A stretch of 64,000 nucleotides of DNA from Brevundimonas subvibrioides (GCA_002280475.1 NCEB01000003.1:62001-126000), one strand, 5' to 3'. Positions 7,225 to 16,404 are shown, counted from the stretch's first letter. Made by a program: numbers and translations. The notes: generated by a model not told the origin, from the letters alone.

Positions 7225-8901
7225 TCAGCCCGCCCGCAGGCCGCTGATGGTCCGGTTGGGCGCGATGTCCTCGGCCGAGGTGATCAGGTGCACCAGCGCC
7301 GGCACACCGCCGGACCCCGCCGCTTCGCGCGCCGCTTCTAGCGCCCGGGCAAAGTCCTCGGTCCGCTCGCAGCGCACGCCGAAAGCCCCGAACGCCCGCG
7401 CATAGGCCACGAAGTCCGGATTCTTCAGGTCCGTCGCCACCACCCGGCCGGGATAGTGGCCCTCCTGGTGCATCCGAATGGTGCCATAGGTGCCGTTATC
7501 GACCACGATCACCACGACGTTGATCCCGTGCTGCACGGCCGTGGCCAGTTCCTGACCGGTCATCAGGAAGTCGCCGTCGCCCGCGACGCAGACGACTTCT
7601 TGATCGGGATGGATCGACTTGGCCGCGATCGCCGCCGGATAGCCGTAGCCCATGGCTCCGGAGGTCGGAGCCAGCTGGGTCCGGCAGGCGCGGTGTCGAT
7701 AGAAGCGGTGCAGCCAGGCGGCGAAGTTTCCCGCGCCGTTGGTCACGATGGCGTCGGCCGGCAAGGCCTCGCCCAGATGCGCCATGCACTCGGCCATATT
7801 GACCGCGCCCGTCACCGCCACCGGCGTCGAAAAGGCCTGATAGTGGTCGTGCGCCGCCCGTGCCTGATCGTGCCAGGTCCGCCCCGGCTCCAGCGTGGCC
7901 AGGGCCTCGGCCGCCAGACTGTTGTCGGCCACGGCGCTCATCAGCGTCGGCCAGACCCGCCCCAGCTCCTCGGCGCCGGGATGGATATGGACCAGGGTCA
8001 GCGCCGTGTGCGCCCGATCGAACAAGGTGTAGCCCTGGGTGGGGTTCTCCCCCAGCCGCGCGCCGATGGCGATCAGCAGGTCGGCGTCCCGCGCCCGCTT
8101 CATCAACTCCGGATTGCACCCCAGCCCCAGGTCGCCGGCATAGTTCGTCCGGGCGTTCGACAGGATGTCCTTTCGCCGGAACGACAGGGCGACCGGCAGG
8201 CCCAGACGCTCGGACCAGTCGCCGATCACGGCCGCCGCCTCGTCGGTCCAGCCCGACCCCCCCAGCACCAGCAGCGGCCGCTCGGCCCAGGCCAGCCGCG
8301 CGCCCAGGTCGGCCAGGAACCCCGCGTCCAACCCCGCCTTCGCCGGCACCACCGCCCGTACGGGCTCGGGCCCGCCGTCGGCATGCAGCAGGTCCTCGGG
8401 CAGGCCGATCACCACCGGCCCCATCCGCCCCTGCAGCGCCGTGGCGAAGGCCCGCTCGACGATCTCGACCGTCCGCTCCGGGCTCTCGATCTCGGTCGCC
8501 CATTTGGCCAGGCCGCCGAACACCTCGCGGTAATCGACCTCCTGAAAGGCGCCCCGGCCCCGGTCCGACAGGGCGATCTGGCCCACGAACAGGATCATCG
8601 GCGTCGAATCCTGATGCGCCGTGTGCACCCCGATGGAGGCATGGGTCGCCCCCGGCCCCCGTGTGACCATGCAGACGCCGGGCCGCCCCGTCAGCTTGCC
8701 ATACGCCTCGGCCATGTTCGCCGCGCCCGCCTCATGCCGGCACGTCACCACCTCGATCCCGGGGTGATCCACCAGGGCGTCCAGCACCGCCAGATAGCTC
8801 TCGCCCGGCACGCAGAAGACCCGCGTCACCCCGTTCAGGACCAGGGTCTCGACGAGGCGACGGGCGGCGGTTCCGGGGGGCTGAAGTCGGGTCTGTGTCA
8901 T
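7225..8901 (-). CDS. Thiamine-diphosphate-dependent enzyme of the acetolactate synthase family
   Basis: The 558-residue protein has the three domains of the POX/ALS family. The N-terminal domain holds the catalytic Glu in CRHEAGAANMAEAYGK, with TRGPGATHASIG. A central domain contains LVLGGSG. The C-terminal ThDP domain has AGDGDFLMTGQELATAV and DNGTYGTIRMHQ. It is related to IlvB but probably a catabolic or orphan member, since no small subunit (ilvH) is adjacent. ATG at 8901 was chosen over a longer frame. The reaction is not determinable here. Confidence 0.85.
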   Translation of the reverse strand: MTQTRLQPPGTAARRLVETLVLNGVTRVFCVPGESYLAVLDALVDHPGIEVVTCRHEAGAANMAEAYGKLTGRPGVCMVTRGPGATHASIGVHTAHQDSTPMILFVGQIALSDRGRGAFQEVDYREVFGGLAKWATEIESPERTVEIVERAFATALQGRMGPVVIGLPEDLLHADGGPEPVRAVVPAKAGLDAGFLADLGARLAWAERPLLVLGGSGWTDEAAAVIGDWSERLGLPVALSFRRKDILSNARTNYAGDLGLGCNPELMKRARDADLLIAIGARLGENPTQGYTLFDRAHTALTLVHIHPGAEELGRVWPTLMSAVADNSLAAEALATLEPGRTWHDQARAAHDHYQAFSTPVAVTGAVNMAECMAHLGEALPADAIVTNGAGNFAAWLHRFYRHRACRTQLAPTSGAMGYGYPAAIAAKSIHPDQEVVCVAGDGDFLMTGQELATAVQHGINVVVIVVDNGTYGTIRMHQEGHYPGRVVATDLKNPDFVAYARAFGAFGVRCERTEDFARALEAAREAAGSGGVPALVHLITSAEDIAPNRTISGLRAG

Positions 8902-8994
8902 GATCAGCGCACTAGCAGACGCGACCACCCGGGGCCATGGAACCGTATGGCGACGCTTCGAGTTATCGGAGCTTCGCCATTTGGAGTTTCCACC

Positions 8995-9132
8995 ATGAAG
9001 AAGATCGTCACCCTGTCCCTGATCGCCGCCGCCATGGCCGTGTCGGCCTGCAACACCGTCGCCGGCGTCGGCCGCGACGTCCAGGCCGTCGGCGGCGCCG
9101 TCGCCTCGGGCGCCGAAGAAGCCAAAAACTGA
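8995..9132 (+). CDS. Entericidin-type small lipoprotein
   Basis: The 45-residue peptide begins MKKIVTLSLIAAAMAVSACNTV, a lipoprotein signal with lipobox VSAC (Cys19), followed by VAGVGRDVQAVGGAVASGA, the entericidin A/B repeat. It would be an outer or inner membrane lipoprotein; entericidins in enterobacteria form a stress-linked antidote/toxin pair, but only one member is present here. A GGAG upstream (about 8983) serves as ribosome site, and an intrinsic terminator follows at 9160. Confidence 0.9.
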   Translation: MKKIVTLSLIAAAMAVSACNTVAGVGRDVQAVGGAVASGAEEAKN

Positions 9133-9159
9133 TCCTTCGACCCCGGCCGATCGATCTGG

Positions 9160-9188
9160 AAAGCCCGCCGCGCCCCGGCGGGCTTTTT
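9160..9188 (+). terminator. Intrinsic terminator after the entericidin gene
   Basis: AAGCCCGCC and GGCGGGCTTTTT form a nine-base stem with a seven-base loop and a run of five T, 28 bases past the stop codon. Confidence 0.88.
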
Positions 9189-9262
9189 CGTCTTCACCCT
9201 ATCGCGACATGACTGCGTCACCGTAACGCGCCAGTCTGATCCCTCACCGGCGGAGAGCGATC

Positions 9263-9640
9263 ATGGGACTGATGGACAGCGTGCTGAACGGCCTGGGCGA
9301 TCAGGCGGCGGGCGGTCTGGGCGACCTGCTGCAGAGCCAGGGCGGCGTCGCCGGCTTGGCCGAACGCTTCGGCGGGGCGGGTCTGGCCGACACGATCCAG
9401 TCCTGGATCGGCACCGGGGCCAACGCCAATATCACCCCGGAACAGATCGCCCAGGTGCTGGGCTCCGGCCCCATCGCCGACTTCGCCGCACGCCTGGGCA
9501 TCTCGCCCGAACAGGCGTCCGAGACCCTGGCCGGCCTCCTGCCCGAGGCGGTCGATCGGCTGACGCCGGGCGGTCAGGTTCCGGGTAGCCAGAGCGGGGG
9601 CGGAATCGCCGACCTCATCGGCGGCTTCCTGCGGCGCTGA
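9263..9640 (+). CDS. YidB family protein (DUF937-like)
   Basis: The 125-residue protein is glycine-rich at the start (MGLMDSVLNGLGDQAAGGLG) and carries IQSWIGTGANANITPEQIAQVLG and FAARLGISPEQASETLAGLLP, the conserved YidB helices. Function is unknown; family members are small, soluble and linked to the cell envelope only by context. It converges on the ion channel gene with nine bases between the stops. Confidence 0.88.
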   Translation: MGLMDSVLNGLGDQAAGGLGDLLQSQGGVAGLAERFGGAGLADTIQSWIGTGANANITPEQIAQVLGSGPIADFAARLGISPEQASETLAGLLPEAVDRLTPGGQVPGSQSGGGIADLIGGFLRR

Positions 9641-9649
9641 ACCGGTCGA

Positions 9650-10465
9650 TCAACGGCCCTCGTCGGGGATGCACAGGATGTTGCCGCACGCCTTGCAGTG
9701 GACCGCGTCCGGATCGTGGACCTGCAGGCCGCAGCGTTCGCACGGAAACTTGACCTTGTGCGGCCGCAGCAGGGCCTGACCCAGCCGCACGAACAGCGTC
9801 ACCCCCGCCAGCATGATGACGATCGACACGATCCGCCCCCAGGGTCCGGGCAGCAGGACGTCGCCGTATCCGGTCGTGGTCAGGCTGGTCACGGTGAAAT
9901 ACAGGGCGTCGATCCACCCCGACAGCCCCTCGGTCTTGCCCAGGAAGGCGGTGTAGACGAACCCCGTCGCCACGAAGACGAAGGTGACCAGCGCGGTCAG
10001 GGCCTTGGTCACCCCCTCCACCTCGGTATCGTCGTAGCGCCGGCCGATCGTGCGCCAGAAGAAGTCGGAGTTGATCAGGGTCCAGAGCCTGAGCACCCGC
10101 AGGAAGCCCAGATTGAACAGCCAGGCCGGGAACAGCAGGGTCGCCAGGATGAAGATATCGACCCAGACGATCGGCCGTCTCAGCCAGTCCTTGATGTCCG
10201 AATAGCAAAGCGCCCGCGCCGCCAGGTCCGCCGCCAGCAGGGCCGCGATCAGATAGTCGATGACGTAGAAGGCCAGGGGCTGGTCGCGCAACAGGGGCGC
10301 GGCGATGAAGAAGGCGATGATCAGCAGATCGACCACCAGCACCGCCAGCCGGAACCGTACCGCCGTCTTCGAGCCGCCATGGTACAGCGCCCTCAGCCGC
10401 GCTCTCAGTCGCCACCCCGGGCGGTCCGATCCATTGCCCTGCGGGGTCGTGTCGGTGGTGGCCAT
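9650..10465 (-). CDS. Potassium channel (six-helix) with C-terminal zinc ribbon
   Basis: The 271-residue protein has about six hydrophobic segments and the selectivity filter TSLTTTGYGDV near residue 205, just before the last helix. The voltage-sensor-like fourth helix is poor in arginine (FLRVLRLWTL), so voltage gating is doubtful. After the pore comes a short soluble tail with CERCG and CKACG (about residues 240-260), a likely zinc ribbon. That is unusual for this channel family, in which the C-terminus often binds a ligand. It acts in the inner membrane. Confidence 0.85.
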   Translation of the reverse strand: MATTDTTPQGNGSDRPGWRLRARLRALYHGGSKTAVRFRLAVLVVDLLIIAFFIAAPLLRDQPLAFYVIDYLIAALLAADLAARALCYSDIKDWLRRPIVWVDIFILATLLFPAWLFNLGFLRVLRLWTLINSDFFWRTIGRRYDDTEVEGVTKALTALVTFVFVATGFVYTAFLGKTEGLSGWIDALYFTVTSLTTTGYGDVLLPGPWGRIVSIVIMLAGVTLFVRLGQALLRPHKVKFPCERCGLQVHDPDAVHCKACGNILCIPDEGR

Positions 10466-10513
10466 GCCCTGTCCTAACGCGCGTCGCTCGCCTTCGGAAC
10501 CGCCCGGCCCTAT

Positions 10514-11401
10514 ATGCCGCGCATGAGCGGGCGTCCCTTCGTCAAGATGAATGGCTGCGGCAACGACTTCGTCGTGGTCGACGCCCTGTCGCGCCCCTTC
10601 GCCCCCGATGCGGAACAGGTCCGCGCCCTGTCGGACCGCCGCACAGGCCAGGGATTCGACCAGCTGATCGCCATCGAACCGTCGCGGCCGGAACAGCCGA
10701 CCGCCGACGCCTTCATGCGCGTCTGGAACGCCGACGGCGGGGCGGTCCAGACCTGCGGCAACGCCCTTCGCTGCATCGGCTGGATGCTGATGGAGGCCTC
10801 AGGCACCGACAGCGTCGTCATCGACACCCTGGGCGGCCCCACCGTGGCCCGCCGCGCCGGTCCCGATCGCATCACCGTCGACATGGGCCCGCCCCGTCTC
10901 GACTGGACCCAGATCCCCCTGTCCGAAGAAATGGACACCCGCGGCATCGAGCTTCAGATCGGCCCGATCGACGCGCCGCTGATCCACACCCCCGGGGCGG
11001 TCTCGATGGGCAATCCGCACGTCGTCTTCTTCACCGACCGGCTGGACGACGCCTTCGTCACCGGCTCCGGCTCCCTGATCGAGCATCACCCCCTGTTCCC
11101 GGAGGGCGTCAACGTCGGCTTCGCCCATGTGCTGGCACCCGACCGCATCCGGCTGCGGGTCTGGGAACGCGGCGCGGGCCTGACGAAAGCGTGTGGAACG
11201 GGGGCCTGCGCCGCCCTGGTCGCGGCGCACCGCCGGGGCCTGACCGGCCGCCGGGCCACCGTCGTCGTCGACGGCGGCGAGCTCGACATCGACTGGGACG
11301 ATTCCACCGGCCACGTCCTCATGACCGGTCCCGTGGAGGTCGAACGGACGGGGACGCTGTCGGTCTATGCGATCAGTGGCGGAATACCCGCACGCCGGTG
11401 A
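10514..11401 (+). CDS. dapF: Diaminopimelate epimerase
   Basis: The 295-residue enzyme has the two catalytic cysteines in CGNALRC (C81) and [10 protein letters not shown] (C227), plus [15 protein letters not shown] at the start. It converts LL- to meso-diaminopimelate for lysine and peptidoglycan. ATG at 10523 (MSGRP) is an equally possible start. The 3' end overlaps the convergent purH gene by 29 bases. Confidence 0.95.
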   Translation: MPRMSGRPFVKMNGCGNDFVVVDALSRPFAPDAEQVRALSDRRTGQGFDQLIAIEPSRPEQPTADAFMRVWNADGGAVQTCGNALRCIGWMLMEASGTDSVVIDTLGGPTVARRAGPDRITVDMGPPRLDWTQIPLSEEMDTRGIELQIGPIDAPLIHTPGAVSMGNPHVVFFTDRLDDAFVTGSGSLIEHHPLFPEGVNVGFAHVLAPDRIRLRVWERGAGLTKACGTGACAALVAAHRRGLTGRRATVVVDGGELDIDWDDSTGHVLMTGPVEVERTGTLSVYAISGGIPARR

Positions 11402-12977
11402 ACGCCATCGCCAGGTTCAGCTCGTCCGCCGCCGCGATCACCTCGTCGTCCCGGATCGATCCGCCCGGCTGGATGATCGCCGTCGCCCCCGCCTGCGCCG
11501 CCTCGATCAGGCCGTCCGCGAAGGGGAAGAAGGCCTCGGACGCGCAGGCGGAACCCTGGGCCAGCGAGTGCGCCAGCCCCTTGGCCTCGCCCGCCTCGCG
11601 CGCCCGGATGGCAGCGATGCGCGCACTGTCGCGCCGGTTCATCTGGCCCGCGCCGATGCCGGCGGTCTGGCCGTCCTTGGCATAGACGATGGCGTTGGAC
11701 TTGACGTGCTTGGCCACGGTGAGGGCGAACAGCATGTCCTCGACCTCCTGCGGCGTCGGCTGGCGCCGCGTGACGATCTTCAGGTCGGCGGGGGCGATGC
11801 GGCTGACGTCGCGGGACTGCACCAGGAAGCCCCCCGCCACCGAGCGGAACACCTCTCCGGCCGCCAGCGGATCAGGCAGGCCGTCGGTCAGCAGCAGGCG
11901 CAGGTTCTTCTTGGCGGCGAAGGCGGCGCGCGCCTCCTCATCCGCACCCGGCGCGATGACCACCTCGGTGAAGATGTCGGTGATGGCCCGGGCGTCGGCG
12001 CCGGTGAGTCCACGGTTGACGGCGATCACCCCGCCAAAGGCCGAGACGGCGTCGCCCTCGAGCGCGCGTTGATAGGCGTCGGCCAGATCGCGACCCACGG
12101 CCACCCCGCACGGATTGGCGTGCTTGACGATGACGCAGGCCGGGGCCTCGAACTCGGCGACCAGCTCATAGGCCGCGTCGGCATCGGCGATGTTGTTGTA
12201 GCCCAGCTCCTTGCCCTGGACCTGCTCGGCGCGGGCCACGCCGGGCCGAACCTCTCCCGTGCGATAGAAGGCCCCGGTCTGGTGCGGGTTCTCGCCGTAT
12301 CGCAGCGTCTGGGCCAGCGAACCGGCCATCGACTTCCGCGCCGGGGCCCCGTCCTCGACCTGGCCCGCGAACCAGCCGGACACCGCCGCGTCATAGGCCG
12401 CCGTCCGCGCGAAGGCCCGCGCCGCCAGCCGCTTCCTCAGCGCCAGCGAGGTCGTCCCGTCGGCCTTCACCGCCGCCACGATCTCCGCGATCGAGGCCGC
12501 GTCGACCGCCACCGCGACATAGCCATGGTTCTTGGCCCCCGAGCGGATCATGGCCGGCCCGCCGATGTCGATGTTCTCGACCGCGCTGGCGAAATCGCCA
12601 CCGCCCGCAATCGTTGACTCGAACGGATAGAGGTCGATCCAGACGATATCGATGGGGCCGATCCCGTGGGCCTCCATCGCCGCCCTGTGCTCACCGGCGT
12701 CGCGCACGCCCAGCAGGCCGCCGTGGACCACCGGGTGCAGGGTCTTGACCCGCCCGTCCATCATCTCCGGAAAGCCGGTCAGATCGGCCACATCCTTCAC
12801 CGGCAGGCCGAACCCCGCGATCGCCGCCCGCGTGCCGCCGGTCGAGATCAGCTCCACCCCCGCCGCGTGCAGGGCCCGCGCCGCCGCTTCAAGCCCCCCC
12901 TTGTCGGACAGGGAGATCAGCGCCCGGACCGGACGGACGGCGTCGGGGGCGGGCGGAAAGTCGGGGGCGGCGGGCAT
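11373..12977 (-). CDS. purH: Bifunctional AICAR transformylase / IMP cyclohydrolase
   Basis: The 534-residue protein has the IMP cyclohydrolase domain first ([20 protein letters not shown], about residues 1-200), then the AICAR transformylase domain with [11 protein letters not shown]. It performs the last two steps of IMP synthesis with 10-formyl-tetrahydrofolate. ATG at 12977 fits the family start better than the in-frame codon 48 bases upstream. A long leader with a structured RNA candidate and a hairpin followed by four T lies upstream, so attenuation is possible. Confidence 0.95.
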   Translation of the reverse strand: MPAAPDFPPAPDAVRPVRALISLSDKGGLEAAARALHAAGVELISTGGTRAAIAGFGLPVKDVADLTGFPEMMDGRVKTLHPVVHGGLLGVRDAGEHRAAMEAHGIGPIDIVWIDLYPFESTIAGGGDFASAVENIDIGGPAMIRSGAKNHGYVAVAVDAASIAEIVAAVKADGTTSLALRKRLAARAFARTAAYDAAVSGWFAGQVEDGAPARKSMAGSLAQTLRYGENPHQTGAFYRTGEVRPGVARAEQVQGKELGYNNIADADAAYELVAEFEAPACVIVKHANPCGVAVGRDLADAYQRALEGDAVSAFGGVIAVNRGLTGADARAITDIFTEVVIAPGADEEARAAFAAKKNLRLLLTDGLPDPLAAGEVFRSVAGGFLVQSRDVSRIAPADLKIVTRRQPTPQEVEDMLFALTVAKHVKSNAIVYAKDGQTAGIGAGQMNRRDSARIAAIRAREAGEAKGLAHSLAQGSACASEAFFPFADGLIEAAQAGATAIIQPGGSIRDDEVIAAADELNLAMAFTGVRVFRH

Positions 12978-13061
12978 GGCGGGCTTCCGAAGCGGGGAGA
13001 GGGAGGGGCGCGCGGCCCTTAGCATCCCGCGCGGCGGCCCGTCACCTGACCCCCGGACAGC

Positions 13062-13197
13062 AAAACGCCCGCCGTGCCGGAGGGGGGGGAGGAGGCAGGG
13101 CGGGCGTCTCGCTTTGGAGGAAGCGTCGGCCCGGCGGAGCCCTTCGTGGACTCATCCAGGGGGGCTGGGGGGGCTGTTCAGGATCCGGGACGCTTCC
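13062..13197 (-). ncRNA. Candidate structured leader or small RNA upstream of purH
   Basis: Read on the minus strand, GGAAGCGTC (13197-13189) pairs with GACGCTTCC (13127-13119). Inside are CCGG/CCGG, AGCCC (13175-13171) with GGGCT (13142-13138), and the hairpin TGGA-TGAG-TCCA (13158-13147). This is followed by a nine-base stem ACGCCCGCC (13107-13099) with GGCGGGCGT (13073-13065) and four T, a terminator-like end. The purH ATG is 85 bases further. The layout, aptamer-like fold plus terminator before a purine gene, suggests a riboswitch or attenuator; an independent small RNA is the alternative. I recognise no known riboswitch consensus. Confidence 0.45.
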
Positions 13198-13348
13198 GAA
13201 CTCCGTCAGGCCGACACTGGATATCTCGCGCCCACATCTGTTCGCCGAAGGACCGAAACGGGGCCTTTTCGTGTCGTGGCGAATTTTCCGTTCACGGTGG
13301 CTTCTGGGCGCGCTGGCGTTTGTTTCCCGGCCGCCTAGACTGGCCGCG

Positions 13349-13684
13349 ATGAGCCTCGATCCCTCGCCTCCTGTCGGCGCGTCCGCCTCGGTCTTCTTCG
13401 ACCGGCGCGAGCTCGATCCGATCCTGCGTGTCTACGGCCGCATGGTGGCCCAGGGCGAGTGGCGCGACTACGCCATCCTGGGGGGCCGGGACGCCGCCGA
13501 GTTCGCCGTGTTCCGCCGGTCGGGCGACGCCCCGGCCTACCGCATCGAGAAGCGCCCGGCGCTACAGACCCGCCAGGGCCAGTGGGCCGTCATCGGCGAG
13601 GGTGGCCAGGTCCTGCGCCGCGGCCGCGACCTGCCCCAGGTCCTGCGCGTCTTCGACAGCCGCAGGTTCCAGGTCGTCGAATAG
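13349..13684 (+). CDS. DUF2794 domain protein
   Basis: The 111-residue protein contains VFFDRRELDPILRVYGRMVAQGEWRDYAIL and AEFAVFRRSGDAPAYRIEK in a continuous domain typical of DUF2794, a small conserved alphaproteobacterial family with no known function. ATG at 13349 was chosen because similarity starts at MSLDPSPP. It is divergent from purH and shares its long intergenic region. A bidirectional terminator follows at once. Confidence 0.88.
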   Translation: MSLDPSPPVGASASVFFDRRELDPILRVYGRMVAQGEWRDYAILGGRDAAEFAVFRRSGDAPAYRIEKRPALQTRQGQWAVIGEGGQVLRRGRDLPQVLRVFDSRRFQVVE

Positions 13685-13720
13685 AAAAAGGGCCCCGGCG
13701 TCACCGCCGAGGCCCTTCCT
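13685..13720. terminator. Bidirectional intrinsic terminator
   Basis: AAGGGCC (13688-13694) pairs with GGCCCTT (13711-13717), with an inner GGCG/CGCC stem. The minus-strand reading ends in five T, so it best serves the BAX-inhibitor-like gene, and it can also stop DUF2794 transcripts on the plus strand. Confidence 0.75.
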
Positions 13721-13726
13721 TCTCAT

Positions 13727-13813
13727 GGCCTACGCTCGCCTCGCGGAGGCTCGCGACTTGAGGCCCGTTCTTGGTCGCCTATCCTCGCCTCGCGGAGGCT
13801 CGCGACTTGAGGC
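13727..13813 (+). repeat. Two tandem copies of the covarying hairpin repeat (copies a and b)
   Basis: Copy a is 13727-13765 and copy b 13777-13813. Each has an outer stem (GGCCT/AGGCC and GCCT/AGGC) around a hairpin GCCTC-GCG-GAGGC, then TCGCGACTTGA. They lie between the terminator and the stop of the BAX-inhibitor-like gene. Confidence 0.8.
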
Positions 13814-13815
13814 CG

Positions 13816-14565
13816 CTATTCCCGGTTGCCGCCCATGAAGGCCAGCAGGAACTGGAACAGGTTCACGAAGTTGATGAACAGGCTCAGCGCGCCGAAGCCG
13901 GTCGCCACGCCCAGCGCCGCGCGATCGCCGCCCAGGGCATAGTAGGTCATCTTCAGCCGCTGGGTGTCATAGGCGATCAGGCCCGAGAAGATCAGCACGC
14001 CCAGCGCCGAGATGATCAGGTAGAAGGTCCCGGACTGCAGGAAGATGTTGACGATCGAGGCGATGATCAGGCCGATCACGCCCATGATCAGGAAGCTGCC
14101 CATGCCCGACAGGTCCTTCTTGGTCGTGTAGCCGACCAGCGACAGGCCGCCGAACGCCGCCGCCGTCACGAAGAAGGTCGAGGCCAGGCTGCCGCCCGTA
14201 TAGCGCAGGAACAGCACGCCCATGCCCGCGCCGATCGAGGCGACCACGGCCCAGTAGAGCATGTTCACGCCGCGCGCCGTCGGGTTCTTCATGAAGAACA
14301 TCGAGCCGAACAGCAGCACCAGCGGCAGGAACTGGATCACCATGCCCAGCACCGTCAGCCCCAGACGGCCGTCGGCGGTCCGCGCGAACAGAAGCTGCTG
14401 CACGGGCTCGTAGGTGCCGGTCACGAAGGCCAGGGCGCCCGCGACGGCGAGGCCGAGGGCCAGCTTGTTGTAGACGCCCAGCATGAAGCTGCGCAGTCCG
14501 GCGTCCACGGCCATATCGGCCGGGGCGGACGCCGGGGTCGAGAAACCGTTTCTGAAATCGCTCAT
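13816..14565 (-). CDS. Bax inhibitor-1 / YccA family membrane protein
   Basis: The 249-residue protein has seven hydrophobic segments, starting after MSDFRNGFSTPASAPADMAVDAG, with family motifs such as FGGLSLVGYTTKKDLSGMGSFL and IAYDTQRLK near the C-terminus. Members are inner membrane proteins; bacterial YccA modulates FtsH and related proteins form calcium leak channels. ATG at 14565 is preceded by GGAG at a usual distance; ATG at 14583 is an alternative. Confidence 0.92.
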   Translation of the reverse strand: MSDFRNGFSTPASAPADMAVDAGLRSFMLGVYNKLALGLAVAGALAFVTGTYEPVQQLLFARTADGRLGLTVLGMVIQFLPLVLLFGSMFFMKNPTARGVNMLYWAVVASIGAGMGVLFLRYTGGSLASTFFVTAAAFGGLSLVGYTTKKDLSGMGSFLIMGVIGLIIASIVNIFLQSGTFYLIISALGVLIFSGLIAYDTQRLKMTYYALGGDRAALGVATGFGALSLFINFVNLFQFLLAFMGGNRE

Positions 14566-14716
14566 CGCGAGTGTGATCTCCATAAGGGGCCGGGGCGAAG
14601 GCCTTCGGTCCGTGTAACATGTAATATCGTGCAGGCGTGTCTCTGACGCAAGGGAATGGACGCCGCAGGGGTTCCCGCCCTTTCGCCGAAAGCGGCCGAC
14701 CGCTACCACCTGACGC

Positions 14717-15253
14717 ATGCTCCGGCTGTTCACCGCCCTCCCCATCCCCTTCGACGTCGCCGAGACCCTGGCGCGGCGCCAGTCGGGCCTGCCCGGCGCG
14801 CGCTGGCGAACGGCCGAACAGCTGCACCTGACCCTGGCCTTTTACGGCGAGGTCGACGAACGCCGCGCCGACGACCTGGCGGCCGAGCTGTCGCGCATCC
14901 CCGGCGGCCCCCTCGACATCGCGCTGAAGGGCGTCGGCACTTTCGGCGATGCGTTCCGCAGCCACGCCGTCTGGGCGGGCGTCGAGCCGAGCGAGAAACT
15001 GACCGTGCTGGCCGGCCGCTGCCGCGCCGCCGCCGAACGCGCCGGAATCCGCACCGAGCCCCGGACCTATCGGCCCCATGTCACCCTGGCCTATCTGAAG
15101 ACCCAGACCGACCCTGCCCGCGTCGGGGCCTGGATAACCAACCACAATCTGCTGGCCAGCCCGCCGATCCGCATCGACCGCTTCGGCCTCTATTCCAGCG
15201 TCCTGACCGACACCGGCAGCCACTACGACCTCGAACGGGAGTATCCCCTCTGA
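14717..15253 (+). CDS. thpR: RNA 2',3'-cyclic phosphodiesterase (2H family)
   Basis: The 178-residue protein carries the two HxTx motifs of the 2H phosphoesterase superfamily, HLTL (H37) and HVTL (H121), and starts MLRLFTALPIPF as in ThpR/LigT. It opens 2',3'-cyclic phosphates of RNA and ligates tRNA halves in vitro. The next gene apparently starts within its stop codon. Confidence 0.92.
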   Translation: MLRLFTALPIPFDVAETLARRQSGLPGARWRTAEQLHLTLAFYGEVDERRADDLAAELSRIPGGPLDIALKGVGTFGDAFRSHAVWAGVEPSEKLTVLAGRCRAAAERAGIRTEPRTYRPHVTLAYLKTQTDPARVGAWITNHNLLASPPIRIDRFGLYSSVLTDTGSHYDLEREYPL

Positions 15254-15807
15254 CCGCTCCCGGCCCCCTCCTTTCCGGACCCGTCCTCCAGACCGCCCGA
15301 CTGACGCTGCGCCCCACGGCGATGGAGGACTTCCCGCGCTGGGCCGAACAGATGGCCCATCCCTCCTCGCGCTTCATCGGTGGCCCCCAGGCCCCCGAGG
15401 TCGCCTGGCGCGGCTTCATGGCCATGGCCGGCGCCTGGACCCTGACCGGCGTGGCCATGTTCTCCCTGATCGAGCGGGACACCGGCCTGTGGCTGGGCCG
15501 GATCGGGCCCTGGACGCCCCTGGGCTGGCCCGGCACCGAGGTCGGCTGGGGCCTGCATCCCGACGCCATGGGCAAGGGCTATGCGAAGGAGGCCGCCGTG
15601 GCCTGCATCGACTACGCCTTCGACGTCCTGGGCTGGACCGAGGTCATCCACTGCATCGACCCCGACAACACTCCGTCCCGGAACCTGGCCATCGCGCTGG
15701 GCTCCACCAACCTCGGCCCCGCCACCCTGCCGCCGCCCTTCCAGGACCACCCCGTCGATCGCTGGGGCCAGAGCCGCGAGGCCTGGCGGGCTCGCCGGGC
15801 TGCCTGA
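15250..15807 (+). CDS. GNAT family N-acetyltransferase, apparent CTG start
   Basis: The frame gives TARLTLRPTAMEDFPRWAEQM, then GWGLHPDAMGKGYAKEAA (acetyl-CoA loop) and CIDPDNTPSRNLAIALG, the RimJ/RimL-like acetyltransferase pattern. The family start is expected about ten residues before TARLTLRP. In that place there is no ATG, GTG or TTG, only CTG at 15250, overlapping the thpR stop by four bases. Protein acetylation is likely but the substrate is unknown. About 185 residues result. Confidence 0.8.
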   Translation: MTAPGPLLSGPVLQTARLTLRPTAMEDFPRWAEQMAHPSSRFIGGPQAPEVAWRGFMAMAGAWTLTGVAMFSLIERDTGLWLGRIGPWTPLGWPGTEVGWGLHPDAMGKGYAKEAAVACIDYAFDVLGWTEVIHCIDPDNTPSRNLAIALGSTNLGPATLPPPFQDHPVDRWGQSREAWRARRAA

Positions 15808-15859
15808 GAGCAACCGCGGCGCGCCTTGGTCCGTATCTCCCCACCATGGGAGAGACCGC

Positions 15860-16387
15860 ATGATCCGCCACCTGATCGCCGCCACGACCGCCACGGCCCT
15901 GTTCGCAGCAGCCGCCGGACCAGCCCTGGCCCAGGCCAGCGCCGTCGATCTCGACCGCTTCGACGGCCGCTGGTTCGAGATCGCCCGCAACCCCAACGGC
16001 ATGCAGCGCGACTGCAGCCGCGCCCAGATCGACTTCAACCCGTCCGCGCCCGGCCGCTACGCCATCCTGGTCACCTGCACCCGCCGGCCCAGCGGGGATG
16101 TGGAGACCCTGCGCGCCAACGCCCGCGTCACCGACACCGCGACCAACGCCAAATTCCGCTTCAGCCTGGCGGGCCTGCTCAGCTTCGGCGGCCTGGCGTC
16201 CCAGCAGTACTGGGTGTGGGATCACGCCCCGGACTACAGCTGGGCCATCATGGGCCTGCCCGACAAGTCCAGCTGGTGGGTCTGGCACCGCAGCCAGAGC
16301 CCGGCTGCCTCGGTGCGGACATCCACCCTCGCCCGCGCCCGCGCCCTCGGCTTCAACACGACCAACGCCGTCCACACCGGACGATAA
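15860..16387 (+). CDS. Lipocalin family protein, exported
   Basis: The 175-residue protein has a signal peptide (MIRHLIAATTATALFAAAAG, cleavage near ALA-QA) and the lipocalin motif FDGRWFEIARNPN at about residues 34-46, with YWVWDHAPDYSWAIMG and WHRSQ later, as in Blc. It lacks a lipobox, so it is probably free in the periplasm rather than anchored. It would bind a hydrophobic ligand such as a fatty acid or lysophospholipid. ATG at 15860 follows GGGAGAGAC. Confidence 0.9.
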   Translation: MIRHLIAATTATALFAAAAGPALAQASAVDLDRFDGRWFEIARNPNGMQRDCSRAQIDFNPSAPGRYAILVTCTRRPSGDVETLRANARVTDTATNAKFRFSLAGLLSFGGLASQQYWVWDHAPDYSWAIMGLPDKSSWWVWHRSQSPAASVRTSTLARARALGFNTTNAVHTGR

Positions 16388-16404
16388 ACCTGGGGGCACG
16401 CATC

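Noticed and set aside
13062..13197. A ZTP (pfl) riboswitch, 6S RNA or SRP RNA before purH
   Set aside because: The consensus pieces I remember for these RNAs are missing; only a general structured leader is claimed.
13727..13813. CRISPR-like direct repeats
   Set aside because: Only two copies, palindromic inside, with no regular spacers and no cas genes; they belong to the dispersed hairpin family.
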